DNA from: Okeania sp. SIO2B3
GTDB taxonomy: Bacteria; Cyanobacteriota; Cyanobacteriia; Cyanobacteriales; Microcoleaceae
Reading direction: 5' to 3'
Length of the DNA stretch: 64,000 nt
Assembly (NCBI RefSeq): GCF_010672525.1
Contig: NZ_JAAHGH010000026.1
Span: forward strand, 17,996 to 81,995
Part shown: positions 1 to 8,452 of the stretch, one piece after another
How the letters are laid out: the number at the start of each line of letters is the position of its first letter
Numbering within the stretch: position 1 is the first letter of the stretch
The notes under the pieces: generated by a model
Database searches by the model: none
What the model saw: the letters and a program-made list of their open reading frames with translations, nothing else
What the model was told of the DNA's origin: nothing
Program-made: the position numbers and the translations under genes

Positions 1-442
1 GGTCTAAAAACTCTGGTTTCATCTTGACAATATCTAATTTATCCTGCACTAAATCGTCAAAATCAAAAGCGTCTAATTCTTCTAATCCCTGATGTTTACG
101 TTTAGTATTATAAGCAACTCGCAAAAAGTCTAAATTACTAACTCCAGGAATTTCTAGGGGATATTGAAAAGCCAAGAAAATACCATTTAATGAACGTTCT
201 TCAGGCTCCATTTCTAATAATTTTTTGCCTAAAAAAGTAATTTCTCCCCCTGTAACTTCGTAGGCAGGATGACCTGCTAATACTTTAGAAAAGGTACTTT
301 TGCCAGAACCATTCGGACCCATAATGGCATGAATTTCTCCAGCTTTGATTTCTAAATTTAAGCCTTTGAGAATCTCTTTTCCTTCTACATTAGCCGTTAA
401 ATTTTTAACAGATAAAATAACTTCGCTATTTTCTTTAATCAT
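1..442 (-). CDS. sufC: SufC, Fe-S assembly ATPase (N-terminal part, runs off the window)
   Basis: Reading down from the ATG at 442, the first 147 codons encode an ABC-type ATPase with Walker A GPNGSGKS and the SufC-like stretch [13 protein letters not shown]. SufC is the cytosolic ATPase that works with SufB and SufD in assembling Fe-S clusters. The gene lies downstream of sufB on the same strand, as in the cyanobacterial sufBCDS operon. The C-terminal half, with the signature motif and Walker B, is outside the window. The gap to sufB is over 1 kb of repeats, unusually long for this operon. Confidence 0.95.
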   Translation of the reverse strand, partial: MIKENSEVILSVKNLTANVEGKEILKGLNLEIKAGEIHAIMGPNGSGKSTFSKVLAGHPAYEVTGGEITFLGKKLLEMEPEERSLNGIFLAFQYPLEIPGVSNLDFLRVAYNTKRKHQGLEELDAFDFDDLVQDKLDIVKMKPEFLD

Positions 443-1498
443 ATTTACCTCTTTTGTAATGAATAATTAATAATGAATAATTAATAATGAATAATTAATA
501 ATTAGAGTATTAGAGAGTTAGATAGAAAACTAAAAATTCAAACAACTCTTTCATTATCAACTATCAATTGTGTATTGGTTGTTTTATTTGGTCGATTTGA
601 CAATAGCCGTCATCCGTAAATAATGAATAATTAATAATGAATAATTAATAATTATTTGATTTGGCAGATTTGACAATAGCCGTCATCCGTAAATAATGAA
701 TCATTAATAATGAACAATTAATAATTATTTGATTTGGCAGATTTGACAATAGCCGTCAGAAGTTTCAAGAGTTCTATATCTTGATTAATTGAGTTAAATC
801 CTCCGTAAATAATGAATAATTAATAATGAATAATTAATAATTATTATTTGATTTAGTTGATTTGACAATAGCCGTTAGGAGTTTTAAGAGTTCTATACAG
901 TCTTGATTAATTGAGTTAAATCCTGTGACATCAATGTAATTTGCTTGATGTAATAGCTCTAACCAATACAGAGTTTCATTGACCGAAAAATTCTGGTCTC
1001 AAGCCTCCTTTTTTAAAGGGATAAAAAAAGAGAATATTTCAGATTTCAAGCCTCCTTATTGCAGAGGTACTGATGACTGATAACTGATAACTGATAATAC
1101 TCCTGTTTGTCTTGATTCTGGTGTTTTGACAATTTAACAATTCGTAGTGTAAATGCAAATTATTTTTCTTTAACTACATTATTTTTCATAATTATCAATT
1201 ATCCATTATCAATTATCCATTAATTCTGGTGTTTTGACAATTTAACAATTCGTAGTGCAAATGCAAATTATTTTTCTTTAACTACATTATTTTTCATAAT
1301 TACCAATTACTAATTATCCATTAATAATTATTAGAGCTGATTTACGAAGTAAATATTAAGAGGATAAATGCTTTACAGTGTAAGAGTTCGACACTATCCC
1401 CCCAGGAAATAGTTTTCCGCAAACCTATAGTATAAATAAGTTTCAACCCAGTTTACAAATCAGCTCTTAATTATTAATTATTAATTATTCATTATTAA
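443..1498. repeat. Repeat-filled spacer between sufB and sufC
   Basis: No gene seen. It holds many copies of the AT-rich string AATAATTAATAATGAAT. A unit containing GATTTGACAATAGCCGT recurs four times between about 590 and 880. One copy of the family D repeat lies at about 990-1105. A tandem pair begins at 1115 and 1223 with ATTCTGGTGTTTTGACAA (period 108 bp). A 135-bp inverted-repeat element follows at 1333-1467. It separates two genes normally almost contiguous in a suf operon. Confidence 0.8.
1333..1467. mobile_element. 135-bp MITE-like element (family E)
   Basis: Ends are inverted repeats: AGAGCTGATTTAC at the left and its near reverse complement (GTTTACAAATCAGCTCT) at the right. The flanks are a direct 8-bp TAATTATT at 1325-1332 and 1468-1475, which fits a target-site duplication. 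The surroundings are rich in the same AT motif, so the duplication could be coincidence. No ORF inside. Confidence 0.55.
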
Positions 1499-2935
1499 TT
1501 ATCCCACTGTTCCTTCTAATTTCAAACTCAATAATTTATCAGCTTCCACAGCAAATTCCATAGGCAACTCATTAAAAACATCCTTACAAAAACCACTAAT
1601 AATCATAGACACCGCATCTTCAGCAGAAATACCCCGTTGAGTAAAATAGAAAAGCTGGTCTTCTCCAATTTTAGAAGTAGAAGCTTCATGCTCAACCTTA
1701 GCAGTATTATTATCTACTTGAATATAAGGAAAAGTATTTGCTTGAGCGCGATCGCCAATTAACATTGAGTCACATTGAGAATAATTCCGTGACCCCTTAG
1801 CACCAGACCCCATTTTCACCAAACCACGGTAACTATTAGCAGAGTTTCCAGCAGAAATACCCTTAGAAATAATAGTACTGCGAGTATTTTTGCCAATATG
1901 CACCATTTTCGTACCAGTATCTGCTTGCTGCTTATTATTAGTCAGAGCAACAGAATAAAATTCTCCCACAGAGTTGTCTCCCACCAACACACAACTAGGA
2001 TATTTCCAAGTAATAGCAGAACCAGTTTCTACCTGCGTCCAAGAAATTTTAGAATTTACTCCCTTGCACAAACCGCGCTTAGTCACAAAATTATAAATAC
2101 CACCCTTACCATTTTCATCACCAGCAAACCAGTTTTGCACCGTCGAATATTTAATCTCAGCATTATCCAGAGTAACAAGCTCAACTACAGCAGCATGAAG
2201 TTGGTTAGTATCAAACATTGGAGCAGTACAACCTTCCAAATATGTTACCGAACTACCCTCCTCCGCTACAATTAAAGTCCGCTCAAACTGACCAGCGTCT
2301 CCATTGTTAATTCTGAAGTAAGTAGAAAGATCCATCGGACATTTTACACCTTTAGGAATAAAAACAAAAGACCCATCACTAAATACAGCAGAATTAAGAG
2401 CAGTAAAGAAATTATCCCCTACAGGTACAACACTACCAAGATATTTTTCCACCAACTCTGGATATTCCTGCACTGCTTCAGAAATAGAACAAAAAATAAC
2501 ACCATCTTCAGCAAGTTTCTCCTTAAAAGTAGTCGCAACAGAAACACTATCAAATACAGCATCAACCGCAACATTACTCAAACGCTTCTGCTCCGAAAGT
2601 GGGATGCCAAGTTTATCAAAAGTCTCCAACAAAGTAGGATCTACTTCATCCAGACTTTTCTTCTTATCTTGAACTTTTGGTGCAGAATAATAAATAATAT
2701 TCTGATAATCTATTTGTGGATAGTCAACCTGCGCCCAAACTGGTTCCTTCATTTCCAGCCACTTTCGATATGCTTTCAGACGGAAGTTGAGCATAAACTC
2801 TGGCTCATTTTTTTTAGCAGATATCAGACGAACTACATCTTCGCTCAGTCCACGAGGAATAGTTTCTGATTCGATATCAGTAACGAAGCCATATTTATAA
2901 GGTTGATTAACTAAGGTTGTTACTTTAGCAGTCAT
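1499..2935 (-). CDS. sufB: SufB, Fe-S cluster assembly scaffold subunit
   Basis: The 478-residue product has the length and sequence of cyanobacterial SufB. Recognisable stretches are the N-terminal [15 protein letters not shown], the region [20 protein letters not shown], and the C-terminal beta-helix part with [16 protein letters not shown]. SufB forms the SufBC2D complex, which builds Fe-S clusters on the scaffold before transfer to apoproteins in the cytosol. The ATG at 2935 is the natural start, matching family N-termini. sufC lies downstream on the same strand and sufR is divergent upstream; the intergenic region carries SufR-type operators. The frame is intact. Confidence 0.97.
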   Translation of the reverse strand: MTAKVTTLVNQPYKYGFVTDIESETIPRGLSEDVVRLISAKKNEPEFMLNFRLKAYRKWLEMKEPVWAQVDYPQIDYQNIIYYSAPKVQDKKKSLDEVDPTLLETFDKLGIPLSEQKRLSNVAVDAVFDSVSVATTFKEKLAEDGVIFCSISEAVQEYPELVEKYLGSVVPVGDNFFTALNSAVFSDGSFVFIPKGVKCPMDLSTYFRINNGDAGQFERTLIVAEEGSSVTYLEGCTAPMFDTNQLHAAVVELVTLDNAEIKYSTVQNWFAGDENGKGGIYNFVTKRGLCKGVNSKISWTQVETGSAITWKYPSCVLVGDNSVGEFYSVALTNNKQQADTGTKMVHIGKNTRSTIISKGISAGNSANSYRGLVKMGSGAKGSRNYSQCDSMLIGDRAQANTFPYIQVDNNTAKVEHEASTSKIGEDQLFYFTQRGISAEDAVSMIISGFCKDVFNELPMEFAVEADKLLSLKLEGTVG

Positions 2936-3000
2936 TGTATTTATTTCCTAGTTATATTTACTTCTTTAATAATTTAGATGGCCTTTAGCCCCCACTTAAA

Positions 3001-3014
3001 CAACTTATTTGTTG
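3001..3014. promoter_or_regulatory. SufR operator-like inverted repeat CAAC-N6-GTTG
   Basis: A perfect CAAC-TTATTT-GTTG lies between sufB and sufR. CAAC-N6-GTTG is the motif described for SufR binding in Synechocystis. The centre is about 72 bases upstream of the sufB start. Assignment as an operator is inference from motif plus position. Confidence 0.7.
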
Positions 3015-3040
3015 CTTAAGTCTATTTTAGGTTACATTAA

Positions 3041-3054
3041 CAACAATGATATTG
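3041..3054. promoter_or_regulatory. Second, imperfect SufR operator-like site
   Basis: CAAC-AATGAT-ATTG matches CAAC-N6-GTTG except for one base. It sits 40 bp from the perfect site and overlaps a minus-strand TTGACA (3053-3058) that could be a -35 box for sufB. Two sites in the sufR-sufB gap match the arrangement known for SufR. Confidence 0.55.
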
Positions 3055-3088
3055 TCAAAGTCCAATTTAAATATTTTTTTTTGACAAA

Positions 3089-3880
3089 ATGGAAATTACC
3101 CAACAAAATTCGACCAAACAAGAAATCCTACAACATTTAATGAAGCGAACTCAAGCCACCGCCTTAGAGTTAGCAGAATCTTTAGAAATTAGCCCCCAAG
3201 CTATACGTCGCCATTTAAAAGACTTAGAAACAGAAGGACTGATTATATATAAGTCAGTACAAACCGGGATGGGAAGGCCACAACATATTTATCAATTAAC
3301 AACTCAAGGACGCGATCGCTTTCCCCACAATTATGATGGGTTTGCCGTTTCCTTCCTCGACACCTTAGCCGAAACTATTGGCCAGGAGCAACTCAGTCAA
3401 GTATTCCACAAACAATGGCAGCGTAAAGCAATGCACTATCGCCAACTATTAGGGACAGGAAAAGTGCAGGAACGCGTAGCCCATTTAGTAGAACTCCGCA
3501 AAGCTGAGGGTTTCATGGCAGAATGGTATCCTGTAGAATCTCAGGAAGTAGATAATCAACCACTCAAAATTCAGAACTCAGAAGTCAAAAGTGATTCAGT
3601 TTCCTCAGCAGAAATAGGAGAACCACAGTTGCCCGTTGAAAGCTACATATTTATGGAGCATAACTGTGCTATCTCCAGTGTGGCCGAATCTTTCCCCAGT
3701 GTTTGTGGCCATGAATTAGAGATGTTTGGTGCTGTACTGCCTGATTGTACTGTGGAGAGAACTCATTGGATTGTTAATGGAGAACATCGTTGTGGTTATT
3801 TAATAACTAGGAAAGTTAATAGTTATATCAGGCAACAGGCAACAGGCAACAGGCAACAGGCAACAGGCAACAGGGAATAG
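3089..3880 (+). CDS. sufR: SufR, Fe-S sensing repressor of the suf operon
   Basis: The 263-residue protein has an N-terminal DeoR/ArsR-like winged helix (about residues 8-70). Four cysteines, C193, C206, C220 and C235, are spaced exactly CX12CX13CX14C, the SufR cluster-binding pattern. SufR carries a 4Fe-4S cluster and represses sufBCDS and itself when clusters are plentiful. It is divergent from sufB. The last 17 or so residues (RQQATGN repeated) are translated from a CAACAGG tandem repeat that runs into the stop codon, so the C-terminus looks extended by repeat expansion. The TTGACA at 3081-3086 lies too close to the start to serve it as a promoter. No good Shine-Dalgarno is visible. Confidence 0.94.
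   Translation: MEITQQNSTKQEILQHLMKRTQATALELAESLEISPQAIRRHLKDLETEGLIIYKSVQTGMGRPQHIYQLTTQGRDRFPHNYDGFAVSFLDTLAETIGQEQLSQVFHKQWQRKAMHYRQLLGTGKVQERVAHLVELRKAEGFMAEWYPVESQEVDNQPLKIQNSEVKSDSVSSAEIGEPQLPVESYIFMEHNCAISSVAESFPSVCGHELEMFGAVLPDCTVERTHWIVNGEHRCGYLITRKVNSYIRQQATGNRQQATGNRE
3829..3873 (+). repeat. CAACAGG tandem repeat inside the 3' end of sufR
   Basis: About six and a half copies of a 7-bp unit. Three units equal 21 bp, giving a repeating heptapeptide RQQATGN in the sufR frame. The repeat ends at the stop codon TAG in GGGAATAG. Confidence 0.9.
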
Positions 3881-4164
3881 GGAGAAAAACATTTCTCTGT
3901 CTGAGGTTAATCATCAGTGTCTGTCCTAAACAACTTGTTCTTGTTTCTTACTATAAATAATGAGTGTCTAATTCTGAGATAGAATCCGGTTATATAAATA
4001 TGATATGTGTTGACAATTCTATAATTACTTCAATCTCCCCCACTCCCCTACTCCCCTACTTCCCTACTTCCCTACTCCCTGACCTATCCGTGTATCCGTG
4101 CCATAATCAGTGTGAGCCACTCCCCTTTTATCCTTAATCAAAAAATATAAAATCAAAAATTAAT
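3881..4164. other. Intergenic, pyrimidine-rich simple repeats
   Basis: No gene seen. It contains a polypyrimidine run of CCCCTACTC/TTCCCTACT type at about 4030-4080 and AT-rich sequence just before the next start. Confidence 0.6.
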
Positions 4165-4533
4165 ATGCAACAATCCATGGAATTTTTAACAGCGGAGGAA
4201 TCTGCTCAAGTTGATGCAGCGCTCCTAACTTCCAAAGACAAGTTTTCAACGCGACTGGCCATTTATTCATTGAGGTGTCTGAAGCAAATAGCAGAGGAAA
4301 CAGGTTTAACTCCAGATGAAATACCTTCAGAGCAGATAACTACTTGGATTCAAAAGGATGAGAATATTAAGCACAATTTAGATGTGGATGCTAACTTTGA
4401 GAGCTTTTTTACTAGGTTAGTCATCTCCTCGTTACGTCCTTTAAAGGAGGTTGCTCAAGAATCTGGCGTACCCCTTCAAAATTTGACAGTCCAACAGGTT
4501 GTTAAGTGGTATGAGAAAGAGGATATTCATTAA
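4165..4533 (+). CDS. Conserved small protein with an internal duplication
   Basis: I do not recognise the family. The 122-residue acidic, soluble protein is made of two similar halves. Residues 27-61 (FSTRLAIYSLRCLKQIAEE...TWIQKDE) and 81-115 (FFTRLVISSLRPLKEVAQE...KWYEKED) align at a 54-residue offset and share the F.TRL.I.SLR.LK..A.E.G pattern and a W about 30 residues later. Each half looks like a small helical, possibly HTH-like, unit. No membrane segment or signal peptide. It stands alone on the plus strand ahead of the 5S gene, with no obvious partner. Confidence 0.75.
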   Translation: MQQSMEFLTAEESAQVDAALLTSKDKFSTRLAIYSLRCLKQIAEETGLTPDEIPSEQITTWIQKDENIKHNLDVDANFESFFTRLVISSLRPLKEVAQESGVPLQNLTVQQVVKWYEKEDIH

Positions 4534-4664
4534 TGAATAATGGATAATGGATAATTACCTTAATTTATCTGAATTTCTGCCCTGCTTCCCTACCCCCCTA
4601 CTCCCCCACTCCCCTGCTCCCCTTGGCCGAAAATTCAGAGATTTAAAAAAATTTGCTTAGGGGG

Positions 4665-4693
4665 TTGACATTTCTGAAAAAGATATTTATAGT
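4665..4693 (+). promoter_or_regulatory. Sigma70-type promoter for the 5S rRNA gene
   Basis: Perfect -35 TTGACA at 4665-4670, 17-bp spacer, and -10 TATAGT at 4688-4693. Transcription would begin near 4700, leaving a leader of about 75 nt before the mature 5S end. It lies directly upstream of the 5S gene with no other gene between. Confidence 0.75.
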
Positions 4694-4774
4694 AATAAAT
4701 GTAAGGAAAAGAAAGCGCCTAATACCTTAAGCGGTTAAAGGCAAAAATAATTAAACGATGTAATTATCAGCTTT

Positions 4775-4892
4775 TCCTGGTGTCTATGACGTAGTGGACC
4801 CACTCCGATCCATCCCGAACTCGGAAGTTAAACGCTACGGTGGCGAAGATACTTGGTGGGTAGCCGCCCGGTAAAATAGCGCGATGCCAGGT
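4775..4892 (+). rRNA. rrf: 5S ribosomal RNA, stand-alone copy
   Basis: The roughly 118-nt sequence has the bacterial 5S hallmarks. The 5' TCCTGG pairs with the 3' CCAGG to form helix I. The conserved core CCGATCCATCCCGAACTCGG and the GGTGGGTAGCCGCCCGG-like helix IV region follow. There is no 23S or 16S gene upstream: the preceding 600 bases hold an unrelated protein gene and spacer. It has its own consensus promoter and a strong terminator, so it appears to be an independently transcribed 5S gene. Confidence 0.93.
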
Positions 4893-4900
4893 TAAATATA

Positions 4901-4943
4901 AACAAAGGTTCTCTCAGCGATACGAGGGAACCTTTGTTTTTTT
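4901..4943 (+). terminator. Rho-independent terminator of the 5S gene
   Basis: An 11-bp perfect stem, AACAAAGGTTC (4901-4911) with GAACCTTTGTT (4928-4938), is followed by an uninterrupted run of seven T. It starts 8 bases after the 5S 3' end. Confidence 0.92.
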
Positions 4944-4956
4944 GGTGAGTTTATTT

Positions 4957-5227
4957 AGGGCTTGCTGATTAAATCTAAAAGCATTGACAGATAAAGGTTG
5001 TAGCATTTTTAGGTCTAAAAAAGTGTGAGCTTTTCGGTGGAAAAAGTTCAAAAAGCTAGTATTTTGGGACGATTATGGCAGAAAAATCAAGGGACAAAAC
5101 GCCCGCCCCTACCTCCTCTATAATTCCCATTTCTCCTGACTCCTGACTCCTGACTCCCCTCCTGGGAGGGGCCCGCGGGTGGGTTGACTCCTACCCTCAC
5201 CCATAAGACTAGTGAAGCGCAAACCCT
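4957..5227 (-). mobile_element. Family A MITE, copy 1 (271 bp)
   Basis: Starts AGGGCTTGCTGATTAAAT and ends GCGCAAACCCT, inverted relative to the copy at 5978. Flanked by the 4-bp direct repeat ATTT (4953-4956 and 5228-5231). The interior includes a GC-rich palindromic patch (CTCCTGGGAGGGG) and TCCTGACTCC repeats. No transposase. Confidence 0.85.
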
Positions 5228-5483
5228 ATTTAATTTATAGCGATTTATAGCGGGGTAGTCCTGCATGGTAATGCTGAACATATATATTTTTTAATTTCTC
5301 CCACACTTTAATCTCCCCATCTCCCGCACTCCCCACACTCTCTCTACCATTGTTAGATTATGTCAATATTCGCCCAAATTTTTGGAGACAAAAGATTATA
5401 TTTAACTACATTAAGACTATATTTGTGTTGAATGTTTATGATACTATCCTGAAGACTAATCTTATTCCTGATTACTAATAACT
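5228..5483. other. Intergenic spacer, nothing recognised
   Basis: AT-rich sequence with a polypyrimidine patch (about 5297-5345) leading to the ATG at 5484. No structured RNA or promoter stands out. Confidence 0.5.
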
Positions 5484-5975
5484 ATGAGCGATTTATCTGG
5501 AAAAAAAGTAGAATTTCCTGAATTTTATCGACAGACATATGGTTTATCCTATGCAGAAGAAATAGCTACTCTTAAATATGGCTATGCGATGTTGACTATT
5601 GCTGGAGCAGATGGAGAAGTAAGCGTTGCAGAAATGAATTGGTTGATAAATCATCAACGTTCTATAAATGTGCCAGAAGAAATTATTGAGGCATACAAAG
5701 TATTTGACTATAAAAATGCTAACTTGGAAGAGTATGTTCCTGATATTAATAAATGTGATGTGCCTTTTAGTGTTCCTAGGACATTAATTTTTGATGCCAT
5801 TCAAATGTGTAGAGCAGATTCAGAATTCGCCACTCAAGAACAAATGGCAGTCAAAAAAGCAGCTAAACTTTTAGGAGTTCCTGATGATATTGTATTAGCT
5901 CTAAACCGTCTGGTGGATCAAGAAGAAAGCCTAAATGCTATGCGGAGAGCATTGCTGGAGACAGAGAAATTATAA
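5484..5975 (+). CDS. TerB-like conserved protein
   Basis: The 163-residue, all-helical-looking soluble protein contains AIAGADGEVS-like sequence (here TIAGADGEVSVAEMNWL, about residues 45-61). This acidic loop is typical of the TerB/DUF533 fold found in tellurite-resistance and stress proteins. A second acidic helix pair follows (CRADSEFATQEQ, about 111-122). The role in cyanobacteria is not established. It stands alone; a family A MITE is inserted two bases after its TAA stop. Confidence 0.7.
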   Translation: MSDLSGKKVEFPEFYRQTYGLSYAEEIATLKYGYAMLTIAGADGEVSVAEMNWLINHQRSINVPEEIIEAYKVFDYKNANLEEYVPDINKCDVPFSVPRTLIFDAIQMCRADSEFATQEQMAVKKAAKLLGVPDDIVLALNRLVDQEESLNAMRRALLETEKL

Positions 5976-5977
5976 TT

Positions 5978-6251
5978 AGGGTTTGCGCTTCACTAGTCTT
6001 TTTGCTCTTTGTAGGAGACAGGGGACAACCCACCCGCGAGGCCCGACAGTGGAGGGGAAGACAGCTATACTGGAGAAATGGGAATGTAGAGGAGGTAGCG
6101 GCTAAGTTTTGTCCCAAAATTGTTATGCCCAACTCTTGCACAAAATGCTAGTTTTTTGAGCAATCTTTACCGAAAACAGGCGCACCCCTTTCAACCTAAA
6201 ACAGCTAAAACCTTTATCTATCAATGCTTTGATATTTAATCAGCAATCCCT
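5978..6251 (+). mobile_element. Family A MITE, copy 2 (274 bp)
   Basis: Left end AGGGTTTGCG, right end AATCAGCAATCCCT. Flanked by AATT direct repeats (5974-5977 and 6252-6255). Inserted immediately behind the stop of the TerB-like gene without disturbing it. Confidence 0.87.
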
Positions 6252-6360
6252 AATTATAGTCGGAATTAAAACTAATTATATTCTACTGAGAGCTTGGATT
6301 TACATAAAATTCTTGATATTTCAGGTAAACCAACTCTCTTTAGACAAAACTATTAAACTT

Positions 6361-6546
6361 GTCATATCACCAAAAGTAATATTAGACAATTTATTAAAAG
6401 ATTGGTTGCTAGAAGATATTGGCAGGGGCGATCGCACAACTTCTGGCCTATTTGTAGGAGATGAAGTAATTCTAGAAATAGGCCATTGGTTAGTAAAGGA
6501 AATAGGAGTCATCACAGGTTTAGCCATCGCAGCTAGGGTATTTTAA
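6361..6546 (+). pseudogene. nadC: nadC remnant (N-terminal fragment of quinolinate phosphoribosyltransferase)
   Basis: The frame encodes VILDNLLKDWLLEDIGRGDRTT followed by VKEIGVITGLAIAARVF, then a TAA. This matches the first 60 or so residues of NadC, the NAD biosynthesis enzyme that converts quinolinate to nicotinate mononucleotide. The catalytic barrel is missing and the next 290 bases show no NadC sequence. The longer open frame starting near 6229 begins inside the MITE end and is not an authentic N-terminus. A functional nadC is presumably elsewhere. Confidence 0.8.
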
Positions 6547-6835
6547 CTTCTGGTGCTAGAGGTATTGGGAAAATGATAGGTTTTAAGTTTTATACCAATT
6601 TGAAAAAAGAATACTACAAATACATCTCGAAAATATATGCTTAAAAATAACCGATTCAATTCATTTGAGTCAATCCTCTTCTTTTCAAGGAGGGGTAATA
6701 ATTAATAATTAATAATTAATAATTAATAATTAATAATTAATAATTAATTGTTGAAAATACCGATGCCACCAGACTTGATATTAGTATATTAGTCTTTTTT
6801 TATTCTTCCTTCTTCCTTCTTTCCTCTTCCTTCTT
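6547..6835. repeat. Intergenic with AATAATTAAT tandem repeat
   Basis: A 9-bp AT-rich unit (TAATAATTA) is tandemly repeated at about 6697-6750. A family B end-like string (CCAGACTTGATATTAG) is at about 6769, and a polypyrimidine TTCCTTCTTCC stretch borders the next gene's stop. Confidence 0.65.
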
Positions 6836-7864
6836 CTACTTTGAAATAAAATGTACCCAAAAACTCCCATCTGGCATACAAACATTCCGAATTAATCGGT
6901 AAGAATAATGTAAATAAGCACCACTTAAGTCAGTACGATATCCAGTAGAAAACCATTCCCCATAAGGGTCATGGATAAATAATCCTTCATTATCAAAACC
7001 AACACCAACAATTAGATGACCAAAAGAAGTAAAATAACTCTGTATAGCCACAGGAAATCCTGCTATTAGCCAATCTTTAACCTCTTCAATAGTGGCATTA
7101 GTTTTAAAATTATCTCTACACCCATAATCTCTAACAATTCTAGCTAAATCAGTTGGACTATGACGACTGTAACCTTGATTTAAAGCATATTCATAAAGTT
7201 CCTCTTCAAATTGACCATAATTAGACTTTCGATTAGCCTGCAAAAACTCTAAACAGGAAGCGATAGAAGTAATATTACATAAACCTGTAGGATTATACCA
7301 ATCATCTAGTTGAGATTTGTAGGGAACCTTAATTCTAACAGTATCTGGTTTAAGCTTGGGATGCACAAGTTGATTATTTTCAAAAATTTCAATGTATTTT
7401 TCATGAATATACCAAACACCAGAACTATTATGCTTATTATTTCTAAATGCAATTCTGAAGTGATTTCTAACTGGAACATAAGCCAAAAGTTGAAATTCTT
7501 GATTAGCCGCAATATAGTGTTTTTCTGACTCAGTTAATTGAGAAGATTGAAGGGGTCTAGACTTAAGAATAGTATCTTTTTTAGTTTTGAGGATAATTGG
7601 GACAGCCGGAATATTTGCTTCCTTGGCCTCGAATAACTTTTTCGTAGTTTTCTCACCTAAATATCCAGCCTCACCGCTTTTTTGATCCACTTGAAACCGA
7701 TGAAGTGCTGCTGTAGTTAAGGGGCCAAATATACCATCTACTGGAGGGTTAAGCATATTTAGGTCCACAAGTATGGCCTGAATCTCGCGAGTCAGGTTTT
7801 CATCATCAGCGAGGGTTTTAACATCGTACTTGAGGTCTGTTCTCAGAAAGTCTTGGAGTTCCAT
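6836..7864 (-). CDS. C39-like cysteine peptidase with peptidoglycan-binding-type N-terminus
   Basis: The 342-residue protein starts with a PG_binding_1-like domain (about residues 24-78, with PVDGIFGPLTTAALHRFQ). A linker is followed by a papain-like C39-type peptidase domain from about 178. The likely catalytic residues are C196 in TGLCNITS, H283 in FGHLIVGVGF and D299 in IHDPYGEW. The PVD(G)xxGP repeat suggests binding to peptidoglycan or another polymer, so a cell-wall role is plausible. No signal peptide is visible, so export is uncertain. The substrate is unknown. Confidence 0.82.
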   Translation of the reverse strand: MELQDFLRTDLKYDVKTLADDENLTREIQAILVDLNMLNPPVDGIFGPLTTAALHRFQVDQKSGEAGYLGEKTTKKLFEAKEANIPAVPIILKTKKDTILKSRPLQSSQLTESEKHYIAANQEFQLLAYVPVRNHFRIAFRNNKHNSSGVWYIHEKYIEIFENNQLVHPKLKPDTVRIKVPYKSQLDDWYNPTGLCNITSIASCLEFLQANRKSNYGQFEEELYEYALNQGYSRHSPTDLARIVRDYGCRDNFKTNATIEEVKDWLIAGFPVAIQSYFTSFGHLIVGVGFDNEGLFIHDPYGEWFSTGYRTDLSGAYLHYSYRLIRNVCMPDGSFWVHFISK

Positions 7865-8452
7865 GCTAGATTAATGATAACTAGGAAATAGCTAATCAGC
7901 AGCATAGTACACTCTGACTCTAGACTCAACTCGGATATGGGACACTTTTGAGAAGGAGTTGGGCAGTCGGGAGACAGAATTGAGGCGTTGCTGAATACTT
8001 GGATGATTTTGGCTGACACGGGGACACGGGGACACGGGGACACGGGGACACGGGGACACGGGGATTATGGTTTCTGCTCTCTGACAAAATCATCCCGCAA
8101 TTATGCAATGCCGAATTAATTATTGGGAGGAGCTAAAGGGAAGTCGCTACCTCTTAGATAAACTAGACCTTCACGCACGGGAGCAAGATGCTCCCACTGG
8201 CCAAAAACTGAATCTTGACAGACTACTACTTTTGATTGCTCGGTGCGTTAAGGCGAACATTTTCAATTTAACAAAATTGTATCGGAATAGTTATTACCAT
8301 TTGTTTAGTCTTCACTTTCCTCCTGACTCCTGACTCCTCCGTAGTTATTTATCACTGTTCAACCGGACATGATATAAGGGACTAGCAAAAAAATAGCTTA
8401 CCAGATCGTCTTTTGTGCAACAAAGCCATTATTAATTATTAATTGTTGAAAC
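7865..8452. repeat. Intergenic with GGGGACACG tandem repeat and a family B end
   Basis: The decamer GGGACACGGG repeats about five times at 8017-8064. A palindromic GGGAGCAAGATGCTCCC lies at about 8179 and recurs near 16979 and 37036. A family B right end (CCGGACATGATATAAG) lies at about 8360. No credible gene: the 76-codon ORF at 8103 consists of these repeats. Confidence 0.6.

Noticed and set aside
1898..2275. 125-codon plus-strand ORF opposite sufB
   Set aside because: Lies wholly inside sufB on the other strand; composition is that of an antisense reading of the real gene.
8103..8333. 76-codon ORF
   Set aside because: Overlaps a GGGAGCAAGATGCTCCC palindrome and repeat ends that recur elsewhere; no family resemblance.
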